Source: Photobacterium aphoticum (lineage in GTDB: Bacteria > Pseudomonadota > Gammaproteobacteria > Enterobacterales > Vibrionaceae). Taken from it: a stretch of DNA of 64,000 nucleotides. How positions within the stretch are numbered: position 1 is the first letter of the stretch; each line of letters opens with the position of its first letter. Below, in pieces: positions 23,997 to 32,320 of this stretch. The stretch is taken from positions 162,706 through 226,705 of the forward strand of contig NZ_LDOV01000037.1 of assembly GCF_001029435.1 (NCBI RefSeq). The letters run 5' to 3'. Made by a program: the position numbers and the translations under genes. The notes beneath the pieces are model-generated. The model saw nothing but the letters and a program-made list of their open reading frames with translations, was not told the origin of the DNA and ran no database searches.

Positions 23997-24533
23997 TTAG
24001 ATATTGATGTAGTTGTAGCTATCGTCGCTTTTATCGCGTTTGCCACGATATTTGTCGCTGTAGTTGTCCGCCCAAATGGCAGAGGCATCTTGATTTTGGT
24101 TCCAATCAAAAACCGTAGAGCGATGTTTGATTTTCCATTCACCATTGCGACGTTCGAATAGGAAGTGGTGACGGCCACCTAGAATGCCTTCTTTATCAAC
24201 CCCATTTTCTTCGTGCACATGGTATGCCCACACATAACATTCAGCGGTTGCGGTATCGCCATCGATTTCAATCAGAGGATTGCTGATACGGTGCTGAGTG
24301 GCTTTCAGGGCGCGGAAACCTTCCATTGCTGGCTCGACAAACGCATGGGCATTGTCATTGTAGAAAAACAGATCAGGGAAAATAGGATCTTGGTGTTCTT
24401 CAATGGCATCCTCCCAGTAGGTTGACTTCATGAGTTCGCCATCAACGCGGTCTAAAGCGCGGGCAAATTTGTACATCACTTCTGTCATTTCTTGTTTATC
24501 TAGCAATTGCTGTAGTTTTTGTTGCATATCCAT
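23997..24533 (-). CDS. SnoaL-like (NTF2-fold) protein
   Basis: 178 residues. The NTF2-like pattern is seen in an N-terminal helix (KQEMTEVMYKFARALDRVD), YWEDAIEEHQ, then TQHRISNPLIEIDGDTATAE and WKIKHRSTVFDW. The family includes polyketide cyclases, dehydratases and ring-hydroxylating dioxygenase small subunits; the His in THQHRIS-type positions (QHRIS) and Asp (ALDRVD) suggest the SnoaL_4 dehydratase-like group. It is cytoplasmic, with no signal peptide. GAGGAAA lies five bases before the ATG. It is first in the leftward run with the esterase and transporters. The exact reaction cannot be given. Confidence 0.8.
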   Translation of the reverse strand: MDMQQKLQQLLDKQEMTEVMYKFARALDRVDGELMKSTYWEDAIEEHQDPIFPDLFFYNDNAHAFVEPAMEGFRALKATQHRISNPLIEIDGDTATAECYVWAYHVHEENGVDKEGILGGRHHFLFERRNGEWKIKHRSTVFDWNQNQDASAIWADNYSDKYRGKRDKSDDSYNYINI

Positions 24534-25025
24534 TTTTATTTCCTCGTAACATTAAAATTGGGTTTTTCATCAGGCATATAGCGCATTAAAAAATAAGATG
24601 AGTGGACATATTGCCTTGCCACTTATCGTTCTTTATTTGATGGCGCTTCGTGAGTTGCCATTAATAAAAATGCGTGTGTTCGGTGACTGATGGGTCGTGC
24701 CGTTCAAGCGATGGAGGTATCTTATCTGTGTGGTTTGTTGAATGTAACTGAGCGAAAAGCTATAGCATCTATTCCATTTTCGAATGGGTGTGGTGCTTGA
24801 AGGGGCGGGCTTTTGCGTGAAACTCACTCAAGACTGCTATCTGTGATTTCCCTATTCTGGCTTTGTATTCACGGTCGTGAAAATGAGAGGTAACACTTAC
24901 AATGAGGTTTCTGATTTATCGTATGTAGGAAGCCGGATGAAATACGCCCCGATTAAAAACGAAACGAAATGCCAAACGGTGCGAGAGCGGGATAACCGTT
25001 TCTGTGGGCTTTTTCGATGAAAAAC
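24534..25025. other. Intergenic region
   Basis: About 490 AT-rich bases between the SnoaL-like gene and the chitinase terminator. It should hold the promoter of the leftward esterase operon. No gene, repeat or RNA was recognised. Confidence 0.4.
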
Positions 25026-25057
25026 AACAGCGGTTGCGTGTTGATGCGACCGCTGTT
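25026..25057 (-). terminator. Terminator of the GH18 chitinase gene
   Basis: AACAGCGGT (25026-25034) pairs with ACCGCTGTT (25049-25057), and inner bases extend the stem. On the reverse strand a TGTTTTTC run follows the stem. Confidence 0.8.
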
Positions 25058-25083
25058 TGTTATCGGTGAGCCGAGAGCAGAAG

Positions 25084-26382
25084 CTATTTCTGACGATAAG
25101 GCGTATTACCAACGCCTTCATTCATCGCATTCAACACGTCGCCATTGTCTTGTTGGTAAGCCCACGAAAACACACCTGCCAGTTTGTGTTTTACCGCGTA
25201 ACGGCCTTTTTGATACACGTCGTAAGGGTGGTCAAACGTCACGAACGCCCCGTCTTTTTGTCGCCATGCATAATGGCAGGCGCAGTCGGCGTTATAGCGG
25301 ATCTCAAACCCATCACGTCCTTTGCCGTCTTTACCCAATAGGGTGTCGTACAACGTGGCATAGGTGATCACGCCTGATTCATCCCCCGGTTGTGTGGCGA
25401 GAGGGAACAACTCTGTCGCAGCGGTGCCAAATGGGCCCCCTTTGTCAGGCGGGGTCACGCCTTGCCAGCCTCGGGCATATTTGGCGACACCAATCACGAG
25501 CTTGTCCGCTGGCACGCCCATGTCGATAAACTTTTCGACGGCGCGGTTCACGCTGTGATCATGGCCCTTTTTCACATTGTTTGGGTGGGATTGCAGGTTG
25601 GTATGGTGACCGATGTTGTCTGGAAACCAGCTGCCAAACAAATCGTAGGTCATCAGAAAAATAAGATCGGTATGTGGGGCAACCTCACGGTAATTCACAA
25701 ATTGAGTGAGGTAATCGATGGTGTTTACAGCGGCTGAGTTGATGTACTGGCGCTGAGTGCGTTGCTCCAGTGTTGCCAAACCCGCATTGAGATCGGCCAT
25801 TAACAACGCAAACCCGTTTCCTTCTTCTGCGGTTAAGGGGTACTCCCAATCAATGTCGATCCCATCAAACACCGGATATTTTGCCAGGTAATCCAGCGTT
25901 GAATTGATGAACGTTTGTCGATGGGCCTCACTGGCGACCATTTGGGTGAAGGTGGCAGAACGGCCACCGCCGCCGATCGAAAGCAAAATCTTCAGGTGCG
26001 GATAGAGTTGTTTCAATTGCTCAAACTGCGCGATAAAGGTGGTATCGACGGTGTTGTCGCTAACGGCCAATCGATGATCGGCAATATTCTTACACACCTC
26101 ATCCAACACGTCTCTTTGCTGCTCGCCACAGACTTCCACGAACGCATAAATCAGGTGGGTCAGGTTATCGCCATTGATATCCGCCACCACGGAGGGATCC
26201 ACCCAATTGCCAATGTAGGTTGCCACCACTTTACCGCTGCTTTGCTGATAGTGCTGAAATTCGCCGGAAAAGAAATCGTGGTCAGTTTGTGGCGGGATGA
26301 AAGTGTCATTCGCTACAGCCGAAACCGATGTGGCGGCACATAACAGTGCCAGTGAAATCCAAGACGGTGTGAGAACGTTCAT
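25084..26382 (-). CDS. Secreted GH18 chitinase
   Basis: 432 residues with a signal peptide (ISLALLCAATSVSAVA). The GH18 barrel is complete in outline: VVATYIGNW at strand 1, LLSIGGGGRSATF (SxGG), catalytic FDGIDIDWEYP (DxxDxDxE, Glu as acid/base), MTYDLFGSW, and the last strand AGVFSWAYQQD. It cleaves beta-1,4 links in chitin outside the cytoplasm. No chitin-binding module is present, unlike the GH19 enzyme nearby. AGGA precedes the ATG. It is a single gene with its own terminator. It belongs functionally with the GH19 chitinase and the chitin-binding-module protease at 28-35 kb. Confidence 0.95.
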   Translation of the reverse strand: MNVLTPSWISLALLCAATSVSAVANDTFIPPQTDHDFFSGEFQHYQQSSGKVVATYIGNWVDPSVVADINGDNLTHLIYAFVEVCGEQQRDVLDEVCKNIADHRLAVSDNTVDTTFIAQFEQLKQLYPHLKILLSIGGGGRSATFTQMVASEAHRQTFINSTLDYLAKYPVFDGIDIDWEYPLTAEEGNGFALLMADLNAGLATLEQRTQRQYINSAAVNTIDYLTQFVNYREVAPHTDLIFLMTYDLFGSWFPDNIGHHTNLQSHPNNVKKGHDHSVNRAVEKFIDMGVPADKLVIGVAKYARGWQGVTPPDKGGPFGTAATELFPLATQPGDESGVITYATLYDTLLGKDGKGRDGFEIRYNADCACHYAWRQKDGAFVTFDHPYDVYQKGRYAVKHKLAGVFSWAYQQDNGDVLNAMNEGVGNTPYRQK

Positions 26383-26580
26383 AGCAATCCTACATACAAT
26401 GAATCACGGACAGGTCGCGTTATGTACTCAGAGGAATGAAGACATGCCGCGACCGACGTGTTGCTGCATCAATGCGCAATAAATCAATATAGAATTTGTG
26501 GTTATTGTTGAGCAATCTATAAACAATGCCTGTCGGTTATTGTGCGAGGCAGTTCATTGTTTGGGGCAAAGCCGAAGCGT

Positions 26581-27405
26581 TTACGCCATGCGCGCTTCCC
26601 ACCCCTCTAAATTAGCCTGCGCCATTGCGATCAGATCATCATCACCGGAACGTTCAGCGGCTTGCAGGCTTTGTTGCAGGTAGTCTCGCGCCGTATCTGT
26701 TTCACCCTGTTCAAAGGCTAAAACGCCAAGCTTGAATAAGCCGTTAACCTCAACCTCTTCGTCTTCCAGTTTTACGGCGTACTCCACAACTTGATGCAGG
26801 TACTTTTCGGTGAGTGCAAATTCACCCAGACAGTAGGTGTTTTCTGCCAAGTTTTGCAGCAGGGGTAACTCGGCATCCCATTCTTCAGGGAAGTGCTCTA
26901 CACAGGTGTACCTTGCGGCTAAGTTTAGGCTCAGTGCTTGTTGATACATTTCCATTTCATGGTAGTGATAGGCGACAGACTGGAGTGCGCCAATACGTAA
27001 ATCGGGATCGCTGGAAGGATCGTCAACCAAATCGGCGGCTAGGCTTAAATAGTGGACGGCTTCGTTGTCATGACCGAATCGGCGATGGAGTTCGCCCAAT
27101 ACGAGCGCCAGTTTTACTTGCTGCATGTCTGATAAAAAGCTGGCTTGTTGTTGCATAACTGCTGCGGTTGAGAGACGTTTCAACGCCTCTTCTTTACCCA
27201 AATATTCGTCGCTACTGATGAGCCCTATGTAATAGTGAATGAGGCCGATGTCTGCATGCGTTGCGTCAGCTTGTGCGGATGTATTCTCCAGTTCATTAAG
27301 CGTGCGAAGAAGATGTTTGCGTTGCTCAGCAAAGTAAAAGCCGTTCTCTTGAATATCGGCAATGACGTCTGCCAATTGCTGTTGAAAATGTGGGTGGGCT
27401 TTCAT
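26581..27405 (-). CDS. TPR-repeat protein
   Basis: 274 residues from the ATG at 27405, preceded by AAGGA; the frame opens far upstream without coding character. It is all helical, with several tetratricopeptide-like units, for example LALVLGELHRRFGHDNEAVH, SVAYHYHEMEMYQQALSL, NLAENTYCLGEFALTEKYLH and GVLAFEQGETDTARDYLQQS. No enzymatic domain and no signal peptide were seen, so it is a cytosolic protein-binding scaffold. It lies between two chitinase genes, on the strand of the GH18 gene, but 200 bases away and with no clear shared promoter. A role in chitin response is possible but not shown. Confidence 0.8.
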   Translation of the reverse strand: MKAHPHFQQQLADVIADIQENGFYFAEQRKHLLRTLNELENTSAQADATHADIGLIHYYIGLISSDEYLGKEEALKRLSTAAVMQQQASFLSDMQQVKLALVLGELHRRFGHDNEAVHYLSLAADLVDDPSSDPDLRIGALQSVAYHYHEMEMYQQALSLNLAARYTCVEHFPEEWDAELPLLQNLAENTYCLGEFALTEKYLHQVVEYAVKLEDEEVEVNGLFKLGVLAFEQGETDTARDYLQQSLQAAERSGDDDLIAMAQANLEGWEARMA

Positions 27406-28625
27406 GCAGTCAGTCCTTCTTTTTTGTTTGAATGCCGCGTTGAACGTAATGGATAGGGCGTAATGACAGCCAGAGTAATGACCGAGAGGTAAAGATCCAA
27501 TCCATTCAGTTCTGAGGGAAGAAAGATGCGAGCGTTCACGCAATTTATGGTGTGAATGGGGGAGGAGAGGGATGTGCAATGAAATGACCCAAAAAAGATG
27601 TATTCACCTCAGAGGGAAATGTCATTAACGCCTTTGGGATGATGTACTGTCAGGTTATTTGGGGGTTTATTTTTCCATCGGTCATCATGGCCTATATGTA
27701 TTTTTACGATTGTTCGTGTTTATTGCGACTTGTGAAAGGCATCTTTATTAAAGGCGTGTTAATTAGAGGCGTAATATCATTATTGTTGTGATGCGTTGAT
27801 TGTTTTGCTGTCGAGTGAATGTCGCTGATATATACATCGAGCTACATGTTGATAATGTATATTATTAACATGGTTTCTGCTTGGATTATATTCATTGATT
27901 ATATTGTCTGTTGATAATCCCTGTGCTTTATTTTCTCCTCACGCAGGCTCTATCTGTACCTGTTTTCGAGTTTCTCTTACCAATGGCACACGATCTGAAG
28001 CGTTGGTTTAAGTGGTGGCTTCTTCGACGGATTGCTGTGATTTTGAGTGTGCTGGCAGGTTTGTCTTTTTCCTTTCACCTTACCATGAGCACGAGTGGCA
28101 TATTTTCTTGCACCGTATGTTCTGACAAAAGAGATAAATTTATGCCTCGGTGCTCATATAAATCGCTAATTTGCATGAAAAATAAGCATGAAATCTTGTA
28201 GGAATATTCTTTCTTACACGCTTTTGAAATAAAAAAACTGAACCAATATCACAGAATTGAGAAATCACTCGTGGAGAATGCGATTTTTCGTAGTTAAATA
28301 CAGAAAAATTAGGATGTTAACTGAGATTGATGTTCTGGTTTTTCATGAAACGATGAGTGCTGATTTTTTAATATAAGCCTGTCGATTTCATGTTTGGATG
28401 ATTTATGAAAACAAAACAGACCGGTATTGTTTCTGATAGCGGGCTTTAAACGTGTTGATAAATAAAATCGACTGACGATGACCCACGCTATCGTCTCCAT
28501 CACGCTGAACTGTAAGCATGAGTTCGCAACGGAGGGCGTGAATCATAATCATCATCCATGACACGCCCTTTTAATAACGAATTAATTTGTCTGAAAAGAC
28601 GAATAAATAACAGAAGAGCTAAACT
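27406..28625. other. Long AT-rich non-coding region upstream of the GH19 chitinase
   Basis: 1.2 kb without a convincing gene. One 96-codon frame (27911-28201, no ATG at its start, no ribosome site) has a hydrophobic stretch but is weak. The region contains an inverted repeat GACGAT/ATCGTC near 28472-28493 and a terminator-like hairpin just before the chitinase. A long regulatory leader or a small RNA gene is possible. Confidence 0.4.
28533..28573 (+). terminator. Terminator-like hairpin 50 bases before the GH19 start
   Basis: AGGGCGTG (28533-28540) pairs with CACGCCCT (28562-28569) across a 21-base loop, then TTTT. It is placed oddly in front of a gene. It could end a small RNA transcript or act as a leader terminator. 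Confidence 0.5.
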
Positions 28626-31600
28626 GTGACTAAATTAAATAAAATAACAATTGCACTTGCGGGTGTGATGTTTAGTGGTTATTTGCATGCCGCAGACGCA
28701 CACGCGTCTGATGTGGTGACTTTTGTTCCAGGCGAAACAAAAGTACAAAATGGCGAGATGGTCATTTACAACGGCGAATGTTTTGTTGCTCAAAACAACC
28801 CAGGTGTATGGGAAACGCCAAACGCAAGTTCATGGTTCTGGTCGGCGGCTGAATGTTCAGGCGAACCAGGCCCAGGTCCTGAGCCAGAGCCGAACCCAGA
28901 TCCGGAAGAGCCAGAAGAGCCAACTCCGGGTCCAAACCCGAACCCTGATCTAGGCGATGTGATCCCATTCATCCCAGGTCAAACGCAGGTGAGCAATGGC
29001 GATGTTGTGTCTTACAACGATCAGTGTTTCATCGCGAAGAACAACCCAGGTGTTTGGGAAACCCCAAGCGCAAGTTCTTGGTTCTGGGAACTGACTGAAT
29101 GTTCAGACGAACCAGGCCCAGGTCCCAACCCAGATCCAGAGCCAACTGAACTGTCTGTACTGTCGCCAGTGGCGGGTCAGGTAGTGAACGCGAACGACGT
29201 GGTTGCGATCAAAGCAAGCGTTGACGGCGAATTGGCTGCAAAAGTGGAATTCTGGGCAAACAACCAGAAGCTATCTGTAAAAGTTGTTAACCAGAACCAA
29301 ACCACTTACACGCAAAACTGGACACCAGTAGAAGCGGGTAGTGCGACAATCAACGTGATTGTACTGGACAAAAACAACCAGAAGCTTGAGCAGCAATCTG
29401 TTTCTGTGACTGTTAAAGAAGAAGTGACGGAAGACTTTACTGCACCAGTAGTGAAATTCATCACCCCAGCTAACGGCACAACCATTAACGAAAAAGACAC
29501 CGTGTCTATTTCTGTTAATGCAACAGACGTGGATAACGACCTGAAGAAAGTGGTTGTTAAAGCGGGTAACCAGCAAATCTGTACGTTTGATGCAGCGGCA
29601 ACCAATGAGTTTGCGTGTGACTGGCAGCCAACCACGACCGGCGACATCACACTGAACGCGATTGCGACCGATGCACAGAACCTAACGTCATCAGCGCGTG
29701 TGAAAATCACCGTTGAGCAAGACGTGGTAGAACCGCCAGTTGAGCCACCAGTGACACCACCAGGTGCGCTATGTGAAGACTTCAATGTTTACCCAGACTG
29801 GACACGTGGTGACCACGCAGGTGGCGGTGACATTATGGTTCACAACAACATCGCTTACTCGGCGATTTACTGGACACAGTCTGTACCAGGCAGCGATGCA
29901 TCATGGGCACTTCACCTGAACTGTGATGGCTCTGAACCAGGTACGGCACCAGTACTGTCTCTACAAAACCCGATGGATCCAATCCGTCTGGAAGTAGCAG
30001 GTTGGCCAAACACGTTTGTTGTTGCAAGCCCATCTACAACGGCACCTGCGACACTGACTATCGATACAATCAACAGCGATGCGCTGGCGAACGTAGACAA
30101 ACTAACGCGTGCGTTTGTGTCTATCATCCAGCAGGCAGAGCAAGCGGGTACTGCATCAATCATCATCAACAGCGATGTGCTTGATCTGGCAACCAACGAT
30201 AAAGGCGCAGCACTGGGCGCAGTATCAGTGAAAGAAGCGCTAACACGCGCTGTTGAAAGCACAGGCAGCAAGATTGACCTGGATGCTATCAACGCACTGA
30301 GCAACGATGTGAAAGGCTGGGCACAAGCGCACAACCTGATCATCACAACGCTAGCACCAGAAGCGACGTTCGGTTGGTCGCTAAGCATCGGTGAGTTTGC
30401 TTTCGATACACATTCTGGCCGTCAGTCAGTATGGGATGAAGCGTCAGTATTTACTGCAGACCTACTGGATAGCTTTGAACTGTACAAAGCGGATGCAGCG
30501 AACAAAGCGGACTTCGTTGTGTTCACTAAGTCGGGTGCAACGGAAGCGCTGAACAGCGAGCAGTGGCACAACGCCCTAGAGTACGTGAAGCAAGTCACTG
30601 ACTACGTGAAGTCACCAGCCATGCTGGCAAACATGCCAACAGCGCAAACGTCTGGCTACTTCATGGGTGATGCTGCGGGTAAACCTCAGCTACGTAAAGC
30701 GGCTTACAGCAACGTATTCGCGATTATGTTCGATACAGATTCTTCTGAACTAACGAACAAGATCGACGGTTACCAGAACGCGAAAGTGCCTCTTTACTAC
30801 GTCGGTGAAGAGCTAGAGAAAGGCTCTCTAACGAGCATTGAAGCGCTGAACCAGCAGCTAGCAGCGGCTGAGAACGCGATGGATAACGAAGCATTCTTGT
30901 ACGAAACGCCACAGTCACAGTGGATCCCGTCAACGGTGTACAAGTGGAATGACTTCCTGGACGGCTTGAATGCAATGCACAACATCGGTGTTGCAGGCAA
31001 CAAGTTCTGGTTGATGAACGAAGGCGTGGATGATGAAACCAACATCAAATACGCAAAAGTCGCGATTGCTGCGTTCCTAGCACAAAGTATGCAGGAAACG
31101 ATTCGTTACAACGCATGTGACGAGAACAACTGGTCTGAAGTGAAATACGGCGCGCCAGCGGATTACCCGATGACGGCAAGCTGTGGTCAGCTAGGTCAGA
31201 AGTACGCAGACTACGGTGTAAACCCAGTGTCTGGTCTGGATCACGCTTACTCTTGTCCTCGTGATAACAAGATGGAAGTGAGCGCACTGACGCACGCTAA
31301 ATGGTACGGCGCACCGGCTCCGGTATTCGCAGCACCTGATGCAGTACTGGAAGAGCGTGGCCTGCTAGTAAACGGCGCAGTAGGTCGTTGGACTAACAAT
31401 GGTCACTGTAACGATGTTCCAGAGAAAGTGGATACGTCTAAGCAGGTTTGGGAACGTGACACGTGTAAGACATACGTGGGCCAGAAAGCCGGTAGCTTCA
31501 TTTGGGACGGCAGCAGCCAGGAAAGTGTTGAAGGTTGTGGCTGGTGGGGCCGTGGTGTAATCCAGACCACAGGTCGTCAGAACTTCGGTACGCTGAACCA

Positions 31601-32024
31601 CTACCTAGGTCGTTCACACGTTGACCCAGAAACCATCGGTAAAACGATTGACGGTGTAACGGTTGAAGCGCCACCAGCGAACCCGCTGTACGCAGAACTT
31701 GATTTCTGTTCAAACCCAGGTTTGATCTGTAGCTCTGAAGAGAACAAAGAAATTAAGTGGATTGCAGGTTTGTTCTACTGGGTAACATCAGTACAGGCTT
31801 ACAACGATGAAGGCGGTCAGTACGCGGATTGGAACTACTACAACGAAATCAAGAAGTACGTTGATAGCGGCCTGAAAGGTTCTCAGTTCATCGATGACGT
31901 TTCAGGTATCGTTAACCGTGGTTGTCCAGACCTGACGTGTTCAACCGGTGACGTTCACAACGTGAAAGAGCGTCGTGAGAACTTTAAACTGGTTCTACAG
32001 AAACTAGGTCTAGATCCTCAATAA
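28626..32024 (+). CDS. Secreted multi-module GH19 chitinase
   Basis: 1132 residues with a GTG start preceded by AGAAGAG, and a signal peptide (IALAGVMFSGYLHAADA). Order: two near-identical chitin-binding modules (about 30-78 and 111-160, NNPGVWETP...SSWFW) separated by Pro/Glu/Asn linkers; two Ig-like domains (about 177-368); a third binding-like module (about 380-435, DIMVHNNIAYSAIYWTQ); an unassigned domain of about 300 residues (about 440-740); and a C-terminal GH19 domain (about 755-1132) with AAFLAQSMQETIRYNACDE holding the catalytic Glu, and GCGWWGRGVIQTTGRQNFG. It hydrolyses chitin with inversion. The middle domain looks barrel-like (SIIINSDVLDL, ADFVVFTKSG) and could be a second catalytic unit. 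Transcribed alone; strong terminator downstream. Confidence 0.93.
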   Translation: MTKLNKITIALAGVMFSGYLHAADAHASDVVTFVPGETKVQNGEMVIYNGECFVAQNNPGVWETPNASSWFWSAAECSGEPGPGPEPEPNPDPEEPEEPTPGPNPNPDLGDVIPFIPGQTQVSNGDVVSYNDQCFIAKNNPGVWETPSASSWFWELTECSDEPGPGPNPDPEPTELSVLSPVAGQVVNANDVVAIKASVDGELAAKVEFWANNQKLSVKVVNQNQTTYTQNWTPVEAGSATINVIVLDKNNQKLEQQSVSVTVKEEVTEDFTAPVVKFITPANGTTINEKDTVSISVNATDVDNDLKKVVVKAGNQQICTFDAAATNEFACDWQPTTTGDITLNAIATDAQNLTSSARVKITVEQDVVEPPVEPPVTPPGALCEDFNVYPDWTRGDHAGGGDIMVHNNIAYSAIYWTQSVPGSDASWALHLNCDGSEPGTAPVLSLQNPMDPIRLEVAGWPNTFVVASPSTTAPATLTIDTINSDALANVDKLTRAFVSIIQQAEQAGTASIIINSDVLDLATNDKGAALGAVSVKEALTRAVESTGSKIDLDAINALSNDVKGWAQAHNLIITTLAPEATFGWSLSIGEFAFDTHSGRQSVWDEASVFTADLLDSFELYKADAANKADFVVFTKSGATEALNSEQWHNALEYVKQVTDYVKSPAMLANMPTAQTSGYFMGDAAGKPQLRKAAYSNVFAIMFDTDSSELTNKIDGYQNAKVPLYYVGEELEKGSLTSIEALNQQLAAAENAMDNEAFLYETPQSQWIPSTVYKWNDFLDGLNAMHNIGVAGNKFWLMNEGVDDETNIKYAKVAIAAFLAQSMQETIRYNACDENNWSEVKYGAPADYPMTASCGQLGQKYADYGVNPVSGLDHAYSCPRDNKMEVSALTHAKWYGAPAPVFAAPDAVLEERGLLVNGAVGRWTNNGHCNDVPEKVDTSKQVWERDTCKTYVGQKAGSFIWDGSSQESVEGCGWWGRGVIQTTGRQNFGTLNHYLGRSHVDPETIGKTIDGVTVEAPPANPLYAELDFCSNPGLICSSEENKEIKWIAGLFYWVTSVQAYNDEGGQYADWNYYNEIKKYVDSGLKGSQFIDDVSGIVNRGCPDLTCSTGDVHNVKERRENFKLVLQKLGLDPQ
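28713..28868 (+). repeat. Chitin-binding module copy 1 in the GH19 gene
   Basis: Encodes the first of two tandem modules. The central NNPGVWETP block and following ASSWFW are shared with copy 2 at protein level and largely at DNA level. The repeat is an internal duplication and a possible recombination point. Confidence 0.75.
28956..29121 (+). repeat. Chitin-binding module copy 2 in the GH19 gene
   Basis: Second copy of the NNPGVWETP...ASSWFW module followed by the same EPGPGPNP linker type. Confidence 0.75.
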
Positions 32025-32066
32025 GGATACAGACAAACCGGGCACTCAGTGACCTTGGTTGAAAAA

Positions 32067-32096
32067 AGAAAAAACCCGCCTCGTGCGGGTTTTTTT
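32067..32096 (+). terminator. Terminator of the GH19 chitinase gene
   Basis: ACCCGC (32074-32079), loop CTCGT, GCGGGT (32085-32090), flanked by A-run and seven T. Confidence 0.88.
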
Positions 32097-32320
32097 ATGG
32101 CCACTCACTCTTTTGTTTAGGCGCCGCTGTTCAGGTCTGTCTCATCACCCGTGTAGGGAAGAGGCCGGCGTGGAGGATGATGACTCAGTGCTTTTCGCAT
32201 GGAACATACCCGAATTCTTTTTTTGAGGGGTTAGTTCAAGGAAAAAATCATCGCTCTAAAGGAATGGAAAGACCTCGCCTATATTCTTGATAAATATCGC
32301 TATTAGCAATTTGGATAATA

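Noticed and set aside
27911..28201. 96-codon frame with a hydrophobic stretch
   Set aside because: No ATG or ribosome site at its start, AT-rich context, no recognisable product; kept only as a note in the non-coding region.
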